Under the pieces are notes generated by a model that saw nothing but the letters and a program-made list of their open reading frames with translations, ran no database searches and was not told the origin of the DNA. Below are positions 17,856-26,143 of a DNA stretch of 64,000 nt, in pieces. This stretch comes from Vibrio agarilyticus. Lineage in GTDB: Bacteria; Pseudomonadota; Gammaproteobacteria; Enterobacterales; Vibrionaceae. The stretch lies in the NCBI RefSeq assembly GCF_012641465.1, contig NZ_JABAIK010000005.1, positions 1-64,000 of the forward strand, given 5' to 3'. The translations under genes were made by a program, and so were the position numbers. Position 1 is the stretch's first letter; every line of letters begins with the position of its first letter.

Positions 17856-19289
17856 TTAATCCAATGCAGGGGGATTGTCGATACGGCCGTATCTGTCTTC
17901 ATAGCGGACAATATCGTCCTCACTGAGGTAGCTACCGGTTTGGACTTCAATCATTTCAAGTGGGATTTTTCCAGGGTTTTCAAGTGCGTGAATCGTACCA
18001 AGCGGAATGTAGGTCGATTCATCTTCGGTAATTAAGCTGGTTTCATCGCCTTTGGTGACGAGCGCGGTTCCTGACACGACGATCCAGTGCTCAGAGCGAT
18101 GATGATGCATTTGAATTGATAGCTTTTCACCGGGTTTGACGGTGATACGCTTGACGTTGTCACGAGAACCGCTATCTATCGTGTCGTATTTACCCCAAGG
18201 GCGATAAACTTCGCGGTGATGCACGTGCTCAGAGCGTCCCATTTTTTTAAGGTCATTAACCACCATTTTCACGTCTTGAATTTGGTCTTTGTCAGCGACC
18301 AAAATGGCGTCTTTGGTCTCAACCACCACTAAGTTATTGACGCCGACAGTTGCAACCAATTTATTTTCGGCATGCAGGTAATTTTCAGTTGAATTGATAG
18401 CGAGCACATCGCCGGTTGTGACGTTCTCTTGTGCATCTTTGTGTGAAACCTCCCAGAGCGCAGACCAAGAGCCAATGTCATTCCAATCTGCATCTAATGG
18501 AACGACGGTGGCTAATGAGGTTTTTTCCATGATGGCATAATCGATGGAGTTGGAAGGGCAGCGTGAGAAAGCCTCTTTATCGAGTCGAATAAACTCCATG
18601 TCAGAAGTCGATGTATTGAGGGATTGTTGACATGCAGAAAGCATCTCTGGCGCAAGACGTTCGAGTTCTGCGATGAAAGCGGATGCCCGAAAGAGAAACA
18701 TACCGCTATTCCAATAGTAATCGCCGGAATCAACGTAACACTGCGCTAAATCGGAGTTTGGCTTTTCGACAAATTTATTTACTGCATAATTGTCACTGAA
18801 TTCTTCAGCAGGCTCACCGCGTTGAATGTACCCATATCCTGTTTCTGCTTTGGTGGGAACAATGCCAAAGGTGACTAATTTTCCTTGCATTGCACTGGAT
18901 TCTCCCAGCGATACCGCACGGTGAAATGCGAGGTGATTATCGATAAGCTGATCTGCGGGCATGACCAGAAGCAGCGGATCGTGTTCTTGTTGAATAGCTT
19001 CTAGTGCTGCTAGCGTAATTGCAGGTGCGGTATTTTTGGGCATGGGCTCAAGTATGATTCCTGCGTGTTGAAAACCACCTGCACGCATCTGTTCAGCAAC
19101 AATAAATCGATGTTCTTCGTTACAAATCAGTAGGGGCGCGCCGTGCTCTAGTCCCTGTAAACGCGCTAGCGTATTTTGCAGCATGCTGTGAGTGCCGTTC
19201 ACATTGAGGAACTGCTTGGGATAAAGCTCGCGTGATAGCGGCCACAAACGACTGCCCGTACCGCCGGCTAATATTACTGGAATGAGCAT
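17856..19289 (-). CDS. manC: Mannose-1-P guanylyltransferase / mannose-6-P isomerase (ManC type)
   Basis: The 477-aa bifunctional enzyme makes GDP-mannose. Residues 1-330 are the nucleotidyltransferase domain with GGTGSRLWPLSRELYPKQF at the N-terminus and FVEKP near residue 170. The C-terminal cupin domain (about 345-470) with the GEKLSIQMHHHRSEHW segment is the type II phosphomannose isomerase. Length and order match ManC/CpsB/XanB. It supplies GDP-mannose to the locus's glycosyltransferases, and gives the EPS pathway its own isomerase independent of manA at 47369. Confidence 0.95.
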   Translation of the reverse strand: MLIPVILAGGTGSRLWPLSRELYPKQFLNVNGTHSMLQNTLARLQGLEHGAPLLICNEEHRFIVAEQMRAGGFQHAGIILEPMPKNTAPAITLAALEAIQQEHDPLLLVMPADQLIDNHLAFHRAVSLGESSAMQGKLVTFGIVPTKAETGYGYIQRGEPAEEFSDNYAVNKFVEKPNSDLAQCYVDSGDYYWNSGMFLFRASAFIAELERLAPEMLSACQQSLNTSTSDMEFIRLDKEAFSRCPSNSIDYAIMEKTSLATVVPLDADWNDIGSWSALWEVSHKDAQENVTTGDVLAINSTENYLHAENKLVATVGVNNLVVVETKDAILVADKDQIQDVKMVVNDLKKMGRSEHVHHREVYRPWGKYDTIDSGSRDNVKRITVKPGEKLSIQMHHHRSEHWIVVSGTALVTKGDETSLITEDESTYIPLGTIHALENPGKIPLEMIEVQTGSYLSEDDIVRYEDRYGRIDNPPALD

Positions 19290-19335
19290 AATGGACCTCC
19301 ATTACTGTACTTTGTTGTTAAACGAAGATGGCGTA

Positions 19336-20367
19336 TTAGGGCTGCGCCTGTTTGGTTTCGATTTGTCGTGAGAACAGACGACTTATCGGAGCACTATACA
19401 AATACTTCACGCCAAAAAATTGGCAGACAGATTTAAACGCCATGGGAATTAAGATTCCCATCGCTGTACCGATCAAAATGTGAACATAGACTTGTTCTAC
19501 TCCCAGCTTAAATAAAGCGACTCTAGCGCCACTGCCAGTGAGAATGTGGATTAAATAGATCTCCATTGAGGCAATGCCAATGAGATATATTGCAGTAAAG
19601 CGCAAGGCATCGAATAATTGTGCCAATTTAATAACAAAGGCGATTGAAATAATACCTACGGTCAGTTTGAACCAGAGAGCGCTTGTATATGACCATTCAC
19701 TTAAAAGGACATATTGAACAAGTAGAAAGAGTGACAGCGCGAAAGTGAAAGGTAATTTCAACGGAGTCATAACTTTATTATTAGTCACTTGGACGTATAA
19801 AATGCCAAGAGTGAAGTAGATGAAGTGGTTTGAAAACTGGTGATAAAGGTATTCAAAATTAGGAGAGACGCTAGGAATATTCTGTAAAAAAAACAATCCA
19901 AATGAGAATGCGGAGAGAACCAATGCGCCGCGTTTTCCTGAAAGATAAAATATCAATGATGATAGGGCGAAAATGATAAACAGGACATGTAAAAACCAGA
20001 ATTGAGCCCGAGGAGACCAAAGAGATAGAACTCGCAGCATTGAAACGTCACCATTGGTGTAGGCTGAGAGCAGCACTTCAATGCTGCCTTGAAGTAACGA
20101 CCAAACCACATAAGGGTAGACGAGGATGTCAATTTTGGTAAATGTTAACCCTTTAGCACCTCGTTTATTAAAGGATTGGGTGAAAAACATGCCAGAAATA
20201 AAGAAAAATAATGGCATGTGAAAGCTATAAATGACGGTGTCGACTTCTTTAAAATAGGGAATATCGAGGCCTGCAGAGTCTAAACCTCGAATGACATGAC
20301 CAAGCACAACCAAAATGATGCCAATACCTTTAACATAATCAACCCATACGGTTTTATCAGTAGTCAT
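19336..20367 (-). CDS. Acyltransferase-3 family membrane protein
   Basis: The 343-aa protein begins WVDYVKGIGIILVVLGHVIRG, the catalytic-His region of the acyltransferase-3 family, followed by SFHMPLFFFISGMFF and about ten helices. The pattern is like fucose/glucose 4-O-acetylases and GumF/VpsG-type EPS acetylases. It probably O-acetylates a sugar of the repeat unit at the cytoplasmic membrane. AGGAGG precedes the ATG. It lies between the polymerase candidate (9 bp) and manC. Confidence 0.85.
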   Translation of the reverse strand: MTTDKTVWVDYVKGIGIILVVLGHVIRGLDSAGLDIPYFKEVDTVIYSFHMPLFFFISGMFFTQSFNKRGAKGLTFTKIDILVYPYVVWSLLQGSIEVLLSAYTNGDVSMLRVLSLWSPRAQFWFLHVLFIIFALSSLIFYLSGKRGALVLSAFSFGLFFLQNIPSVSPNFEYLYHQFSNHFIYFTLGILYVQVTNNKVMTPLKLPFTFALSLFLLVQYVLLSEWSYTSALWFKLTVGIISIAFVIKLAQLFDALRFTAIYLIGIASMEIYLIHILTGSGARVALFKLGVEQVYVHILIGTAMGILIPMAFKSVCQFFGVKYLYSAPISRLFSRQIETKQAQP

Positions 20368-20376
20368 GCAAACCTC

Positions 20377-21627
20377 CTATAAGTCACTCTCAACAGGGTG
20401 CGTCACTTTTTCTTCTGATTTAACAAGACCAAAAGCCATCCATAATATGGGCGCTGTTTTCATAGAGTATATTGCATTACCGCCTATCACCCAGTTCAAC
20501 GAGATATAAATGACCACCAATGATGAAAGGAGTAAGGCTTTTCTTGACGTTGGTTTCAGATAGGCGTGAAAGAATACAATGAAGCCCAAAGCGGAAAAAA
20601 TCGTACTTGAAGCAATCAAATACCCAAAACCACTATCCCAGAGAAAATTCAGTTTGTTCCAGCCAAAACCGAGATAATCTAATAACGTCAGTTCAAAAAA
20701 GTGACTCATCCCTAAACTGGTTCTGCCCACAAAATTATCACCTGAATAGACGAAGTCATTCATAAACGCGACGAAAGATGCGGTTGAAAAGACCATGATG
20801 AGCGTGGTCTTTTTGATGAAACTGAGGATCATCGGCGAGACAGCTGATAATTGATAAAAAATCAAACAAATAACCGCGATTGTGCTTGATGTTCTACTGT
20901 TTGTAGTAGTGACGCCAAGTACGATAAGCGCGATATAGAGTACCTTTCGATTGGTTTTTAGCTCCTGCCAAAATACAGTGGTATAGATAGATATAACGGC
21001 AAGATAATTGGCAAATGAGACCTGTTCTAGAAAGATGGAAGAAGTCCGGTGTGAGTTGAAAAAACCAAAATTAAATCGACCTTCTATAGCCAGCGCATTG
21101 CCAAAAAGCCCTTTATCATTAAACTCTTGAACTTCTAGTCCTCGCGTTGCCTCATAGTATTTCGCTGGAGAAAAGAGCCCCACATACGTTTCGACTGAGC
21201 TCATTTCAATCACTAATACAGCAAGTACAATTGCCGAAATAACATATATAAGTTGATGGAATACCTGCTTATTTATTCTGAAACCGACCATGGTAAACAC
21301 AATCACGATGAGAAAGTTTCTGATCATGTTCATTGCTACTAGGCTAGACGCAATATAGATAAGCACCGCTGAAATAAGGACGGTAGCACCAAAGGCGATG
21401 ATTAACTCATCGTCTTTTTTTATACCATTAACCACAATAATGCAGATGCAAGCAAACGACAGTGCAAGTTCAGCAAGAACAACGTGGCCCTCGTTGATAA
21501 TGCCAATATGGGAGTATATAAAGGCAAAAATTGCGTTGTAAGTGACGCCCAAGAACGCAATAGCAGCGATAATCAAATGCTGATATTGGTGAAACAGTGA
21601 TGGCTTTACATTGACGACGTGCTGCAA
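20377..21627 (-). CDS. EPS polymerase candidate (GumE/VpsF/Wzy-like)
   Basis: A 416-aa inner-membrane protein of about eleven helices with a short periplasmic region (SRTSSTIAVICLIFYQL after NFGFFNSHRTSS), an arrangement typical of polysaccharide polymerases, which share little sequence. Its position between the GumM-like transferase and an acetylase matches gumE/vpsF. The start appears to be TTG (21625-21627) with AGGTG 6 bases upstream; no ATG is near. The gap to the preceding gene is 8 bp. Specificity cannot be told. Confidence 0.7.
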   Translation of the reverse strand: MQHVVNVKPSLFHQYQHLIIAAIAFLGVTYNAIFAFIYSHIGIINEGHVVLAELALSFACICIIVVNGIKKDDELIIAFGATVLISAVLIYIASSLVAMNMIRNFLIVIVFTMVGFRINKQVFHQLIYVISAIVLAVLVIEMSSVETYVGLFSPAKYYEATRGLEVQEFNDKGLFGNALAIEGRFNFGFFNSHRTSSIFLEQVSFANYLAVISIYTTVFWQELKTNRKVLYIALIVLGVTTTNSRTSSTIAVICLIFYQLSAVSPMILSFIKKTTLIMVFSTASFVAFMNDFVYSGDNFVGRTSLGMSHFFELTLLDYLGFGWNKLNFLWDSGFGYLIASSTIFSALGFIVFFHAYLKPTSRKALLLSSLVVIYISLNWVIGGNAIYSMKTAPILWMAFGLVKSEEKVTHPVESDL

Positions 21628-21635
21628 AATATCAC

Positions 21636-22352
21636 CTATTCGCTTATGAAAATCATACGTTTAAAAAACAGCGGAATTCCAATAACGTACCGTCGAAACA
21701 GCCTTTTGGGCTCTTTAATCAAACGGTACGCCCACTCTAAGCCAAATTGTCTTATGATATTTGGCGCGCGCTGAAACCGGCCCGCTTGGAAATCTAAAAT
21801 TGCGCCACCACAAATAATCAGCACGGGTGCATTACTCAGTGTTTTGAGTTGTGCCGCTAGATGTTCCTGCTTGGGCATTCCCATTGCTAATAGAACAACA
21901 TTAAGGGACTTGGGTTGGAGTGAGTTTTTGTATTTCTCAAGGTAATACGAACTTTGATGAAAACCATTCTCAACACAGGATATGTAGGGATCTAAACCCA
22001 GTGCATTTAACCCTTTTGATAGCCAAGGCTCCTGCGTGCCAAAGGCGATCACGTTTAAAGGTTTGGTTTTGCATTTTTTGAGTAATGTTGGAATAAAGTC
22101 AGTGCCGTTGAGGTTATCTCCCGGTTCCATTTTTAGATGAGACATGGCTATTTTGATACCAATGCCATCTCTAAGAAGCACATCTAACTCATTGAAATTA
22201 TTTTTGATATCGTCGTTATCGTGACACAAATTTGCCCCATGATGGTTAAGAAAGCCAATGGTGATAGGACGCTGCGTTTCAACTAAGGAGTCGATCAGTG
22301 CATTGCCAGCGTCTTGATGAACCGAGACTTTTTGAAAGAGTTGTCTATCCAT
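21636..22352 (-). CDS. WecG/TagA/CpsF-family glycosyltransferase (GumM-like)
   Basis: The 238-aa protein fits glycosyltransferase family GT26: TIGFLNHHGANL, LRDGIGIKIA, NLNGTDFIPTLL, AFGTQEPW, LLAMGMPKQEHLAAQL and the C-terminal RAPNIIRQFGLEWAYRLIKEPKRL given here in short blocks. Members add ManNAc, GlcA or glucose to lipid-linked intermediates at the membrane; GumM and VpsK are EPS members. It is therefore a candidate for adding an early or side-chain sugar. Upstream gap to the GT4 gene is 73 bp. Confidence 0.88.
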   Translation of the reverse strand: MDRQLFQKVSVHQDAGNALIDSLVETQRPITIGFLNHHGANLCHDNDDIKNNFNELDVLLRDGIGIKIAMSHLKMEPGDNLNGTDFIPTLLKKCKTKPLNVIAFGTQEPWLSKGLNALGLDPYISCVENGFHQSSYYLEKYKNSLQPKSLNVVLLAMGMPKQEHLAAQLKTLSNAPVLIICGGAILDFQAGRFQRAPNIIRQFGLEWAYRLIKEPKRLFRRYVIGIPLFFKRMIFISE

Positions 22353-22425
22353 AATGTGCTCTCTTACTCATTGGTTTTCTTACGGACTTGCAACAAAGCA
22401 AGTTTGTGGGCTTGATCTCATCCAA

Positions 22426-23526
22426 TTACGCCAATACATCCTCGTACACCTGAGTGAATTGCTGCGAAACGAACGGCCAACTGTATCTTTGTGCCTCAGC
22501 AATAGACGTGCGTTTTAGTTCGAGAATATCGTCGCGTTGATTAAATTGTTCTAACCAGTGCAGTGCTGAGCCGGACTTTTCAAAATCGACGATCCAACCA
22601 CAACCAGTCGATTGGTGGATTTTCTGAAAACTTTCAATATTCGACATGATAGGAATAAGACCGCCAGCCATACCCTCAATAATGGTCATCCCAAAGCCCT
22701 CATATTCAGAGGCGCTTACGATAAATGAGCTATTGGCAACCAGTTCACTGAGCTCGTTTTCGGTCGCTTCGAGTTTAAAATGGATATTGCTGGTGAGCAG
22801 GTGTTGATTGACTAAGCTCGCAAGCATTTTCAGGTTGTTATCCCAATCTTTGCCAGCAATGACAAGATGGAACTGAGGGTCGTGTTGAACGATTTCAACA
22901 AACCATTTGATTAACGTATCGATTCGTTTGTTATCAGAAAAACGTCCAATAAAAAGCATTTGCTTAGTGAAATGTTGTGGTACGCCAGAATAGAATTTGG
23001 CGGTATTAACACCATTTTCAATCAGTTGAGTTTTTCTTGGGTTTAAGGTAGCGAACAGGTTTTGATCATTTTCACTGCAGGCCACGATACGACGACTGCG
23101 AGTCAAAGATGCACGAGTAATCGTATTGAAATAGGCTTTTTTTAGATTTTTAGCAAACTTGGTATGGAAAAAACCGCCATGGGTTGATACCACCATCGGT
23201 TTTTTATGAATAAAATGTGTCAGAGCTAAGTAATCAACAAAAAAATCAATCGCATGCACGTGAACGATATCAGCTTCACGAATGGTTGACAGTACCTTGG
23301 GAGCGATGGGGTATTTATAGCTGCCGAAGAACGGTATCCGCTCGACTCGAATGCCTTGAATCCGCTCACTTGGCGCCAATGCTTCGCCAGAGTCATAACG
23401 TCTGTCGAGTGTGACGACAGATGCATCTATGCCTTGTGCTAGTTGGGCCTTAATGAGATCAAAAACAAAGTTTTCAAGGCCACCAATTGCAGGTGAGAAT
23501 TGCCTGACTACATGAATCACTTTCAT
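22426..23526 (-). CDS. GT4-family glycosyltransferase (GumH/AceC-like)
   Basis: The 366-aa GT-B enzyme has the GT4 features: N-terminal RQFSPAIGGLENFVFDL, STHGGFFHTKFA at about residue 115, nucleotide-binding FIGRFSDNKRID near 190 and the EX7E motif in EYEGFGMTIIEGMAGG near 285. The layout recalls the alpha-mannosyltransferases GumH and AceC, which use GDP-mannose, consistent with manC and the mutase in the locus. Its start overlaps the upstream transferase by 4 bp (ATGA). Donor and acceptor remain inferred. Confidence 0.85.
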   Translation of the reverse strand: MKVIHVVRQFSPAIGGLENFVFDLIKAQLAQGIDASVVTLDRRYDSGEALAPSERIQGIRVERIPFFGSYKYPIAPKVLSTIREADIVHVHAIDFFVDYLALTHFIHKKPMVVSTHGGFFHTKFAKNLKKAYFNTITRASLTRSRRIVACSENDQNLFATLNPRKTQLIENGVNTAKFYSGVPQHFTKQMLFIGRFSDNKRIDTLIKWFVEIVQHDPQFHLVIAGKDWDNNLKMLASLVNQHLLTSNIHFKLEATENELSELVANSSFIVSASEYEGFGMTIIEGMAGGLIPIMSNIESFQKIHQSTGCGWIVDFEKSGSALHWLEQFNQRDDILELKRTSIAEAQRYSWPFVSQQFTQVYEDVLA

Positions 23527-24725
23527 GATACGTCTCCTTCCACAAACTCAAGTAATAGCTCGGCTTTGCGTGTCCAGCTGTGGGGTTTTAATATGTCCAT
23601 ATCACGATTTAGTTGCGGATTAATGCGCGCCTTTTTAAGTGCCGCAATAAACTCGTCTAAATTGGCGTAAAGAGTCACGTCTTCAATACCAAAAGTGTTC
23701 ATATAACTTGGTGCTAGGATCGGAACGTTGGATGCCGCGTATTCGAATAATTTCATCGGGCTGCGACCTCGATTACTCAAATCAAAAGTAAAAGGCATGA
23801 TTAACAAATCGTATTGGGTTAATACTGATGGCAGTGTTTGGTAGTCAACTGCGCCCAAACAATGGATGTTAGGTAATTCGTGGTTGAGCGGGCCCGCATC
23901 ACTGGGAGAATAGATGTCAAATTTCACCTCTTTACAGGCCGCCGCCGCGGCATTGAGAAGCTTATAGTCAAAGCGTTTATCTAGCGCACCGACATAACAG
24001 ACTGAAAGCATTTTATTTGTGCTATCAGAATCTGAGGTCATTGAGGGACTTTCGGTAGAAGGGCGATGCCCGCTCGAAAAATGCACGGGGTCAAATCCAT
24101 TGTTCAAAACAAAGGTATTTGATGCGTCCTCCATGCCATGATATTTAAGAATTTGCTCATTGGTTGCGACGACACGGCTAGAATTCTCCATTAATAGCCT
24201 ATCAGCCTTTTTATACGCTTTTCCTTGTGGCATTTCAGGGTAAATATCGGTAGGGCGATAAACCATTTTATTGATCGGAAGGTATTTGCACGTTTGACAA
24301 AACACTGGATCGTCGACGAAGCAGTAATCAAATGTGCTGATATTGATCTCATCGCAGTAGGACAAAATTTCATTGGCTAAATTTTTTGAATGATTGTCAA
24401 AATTCAGCGCGAGCATATGCCATTTACTGGGAAGAAATCCGCCGATTTGAAATTGCCAACGGTTTGGCGATAGTTCACCCGTCACTAAATTGCGACGACT
24501 ACCGCGAACAATTTGATGAACCGATGACCACGGGTGAGGAATGTGCACAACTCGATGGCCCATTTCAGCAAGGGCTTTTGATAAATGATGGCTGCCCACA
24601 ACATAGTGACAGCCGATATAAGTGTGACTTAGAAACAGAATATTCATCTTTTGGCCCGTAGTCGTGGTGGACATGATGGCATTTGGCGCATTTTCATCTT
24701 TGGCTCGCAGTGCGTTTCCCGTCAT
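23523..24725 (-). CDS. GT-B glycosyltransferase (possibly GumK-like)
   Basis: A 400-aa protein. The folded part begins at MNILFLSHTYIGCHYVVGSH (residue 27) and contains VVATNEQILKYHG, VLNNGFDP, CYVGALDKRFDYKLL and, near the C-terminus, NRGRSPMKLFEYAAS, the donor-binding region. GSHHLSKALAEMGHRV after the first strand resembles GumK-type glucuronosyltransferases (GT70), but this is a tentative reading. The first ATG overlaps the flippase stop (ATGA), so the 26-residue N-terminal extension may be real; Met18 or Met27 are alternatives. Confidence 0.75.
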   Translation of the reverse strand: MTGNALRAKDENAPNAIMSTTTTGQKMNILFLSHTYIGCHYVVGSHHLSKALAEMGHRVVHIPHPWSSVHQIVRGSRRNLVTGELSPNRWQFQIGGFLPSKWHMLALNFDNHSKNLANEILSYCDEINISTFDYCFVDDPVFCQTCKYLPINKMVYRPTDIYPEMPQGKAYKKADRLLMENSSRVVATNEQILKYHGMEDASNTFVLNNGFDPVHFSSGHRPSTESPSMTSDSDSTNKMLSVCYVGALDKRFDYKLLNAAAAACKEVKFDIYSPSDAGPLNHELPNIHCLGAVDYQTLPSVLTQYDLLIMPFTFDLSNRGRSPMKLFEYAASNVPILAPSYMNTFGIEDVTLYANLDEFIAALKKARINPQLNRDMDILKPHSWTRKAELLLEFVEGDVS

Positions 24726-26143
24726 AGTGAATAGCTCCTTGTGAGTGTTGCGTAGCCGCGTTTCACGCCATTTCTGATCAAAGTCCAGTTTTGTTGCATC
24801 ACATAAATTAGGGGTAATAACCAGATAGTTGTGGCAAGCCAGTTTGGTGCGACTTCAAGTGCAACAACAGCACCTGCTAGTAACAGGATGAAAGTGGCGC
24901 AATAAGCATGAGTTAGGTTTAAATTTGCGCCTTCGGACTTGGCTGCTTGAGAAACGGCAATGAAGTAGACGACAACAGCGCCACCAGAACCTATGGTGGC
25001 ACCGACTGCGCCATATTGTGGAATGAGCCACTGGTTTAGGAGAATGTTGATGATGAGGCTAATACCTGCGCAAAAAGCAATTTTTGACGTTTTTTTGGTC
25101 ACCTGAATTGCGACAGTTGAAATGCCTGCAAGGGCTGTAATCAGTGGTACAAGAGAGCAACCGACCAGGATGTACTGTACCGCTGCGTACTCATTTGGCA
25201 GTATCAATACGACAATCCAACTGAATAAGCCATAAAGAGACGCCAAGGCAATTACGATATGAAGTATGTGCCTTAAAACACGTTGATACTCTTCAATATT
25301 ATGATTGTCGCCTTCGATCATTTTGAAGATATGTGGTGCCCAAGCTGCAGAAAATACAGCATAAACGATAGTGGCAGCGGTGGCGAAATTAAACGCGACG
25401 CTGTATAAAGCCAATTCAAATTGTGTCGATAAACTATTGAGCATAAATCGGTCAATACTGCTCATTGCCCACATTGCTACGCCGTTAACCATCAGAGGCA
25501 GGCTAAATAACAGTGCAGTTTTTGCTTTATTCAGAGGAAAACAGACAGTGAGTTTCTGCTCAGTATGTTTAGTTACAATCCAGAACAGATAACTGACCAT
25601 AACGATCTGCGTAATTAGCGTACAAACGATGAGCCACTGCTTTTGTGTTAATCCCGCTAAAATAGCCACGCCAATGAGTATCACAAGCATGCCTTTGTTA
25701 AGACCTTGACTGAGTGAGTACTCGAATGATTTGTCATTCATGCGCAATACACAGAGTAAAAACTTGATTGAAGTAACGGCATAGCAGGTCACGATGACGA
25801 GCCATTCAATCGCAAGACTGTGAGAGCCTAAAAACCATTCCGATACAGTTACTGGGCTGATGAGATAGAATAGAACCAAACTGAATGTGAGAAAAAACAG
25901 TGAAATAGCCCCGCAAAAGAACAGCAGTTCGTCATGATCTTCTTGCTCGTAATGACGCAGGTAATAGGTTTCCAAAGCGAGCGTCATTAGAAAGCCAAGC
26001 AGCGCGACAGACGTCACCATGAGCGCGTTGGTTGCGATAGCCTCAGGTGAGAAATGCCATGTAATCAGAGGAATACTGACAAATCCCAACAGCATTGAGG
26101 CTACAGGCCCTATGGCGTAATTAATTAGCGTTTGTTTGTTCAT
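24722..26143 (-). CDS. Polysaccharide flippase (Wzx/GumJ-type)
   Basis: A 473-aa integral membrane protein of about twelve to fourteen helices with the MOP-superfamily layout of lipid-linked oligosaccharide flippases: N-terminal INYAIGPVASMLLGFVSIPL, central SSIDRFMLNSLSTQFELALY and the second-half GAVGATIGSGGAVVVYF. It would move the undecaprenyl-linked repeat unit to the periplasm. Its first 23 bases lie within the 3' end of the Wzc gene, and its stop overlaps the next gene, so all three are probably cotranscribed and coupled. Confidence 0.88.
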   Translation of the reverse strand: MNKQTLINYAIGPVASMLLGFVSIPLITWHFSPEAIATNALMVTSVALLGFLMTLALETYYLRHYEQEDHDELLFFCGAISLFFLTFSLVLFYLISPVTVSEWFLGSHSLAIEWLVIVTCYAVTSIKFLLCVLRMNDKSFEYSLSQGLNKGMLVILIGVAILAGLTQKQWLIVCTLITQIVMVSYLFWIVTKHTEQKLTVCFPLNKAKTALLFSLPLMVNGVAMWAMSSIDRFMLNSLSTQFELALYSVAFNFATAATIVYAVFSAAWAPHIFKMIEGDNHNIEEYQRVLRHILHIVIALASLYGLFSWIVVLILPNEYAAVQYILVGCSLVPLITALAGISTVAIQVTKKTSKIAFCAGISLIINILLNQWLIPQYGAVGATIGSGGAVVVYFIAVSQAAKSEGANLNLTHAYCATFILLLAGAVVALEVAPNWLATTIWLLPLIYVMQQNWTLIRNGVKRGYATLTRSYSL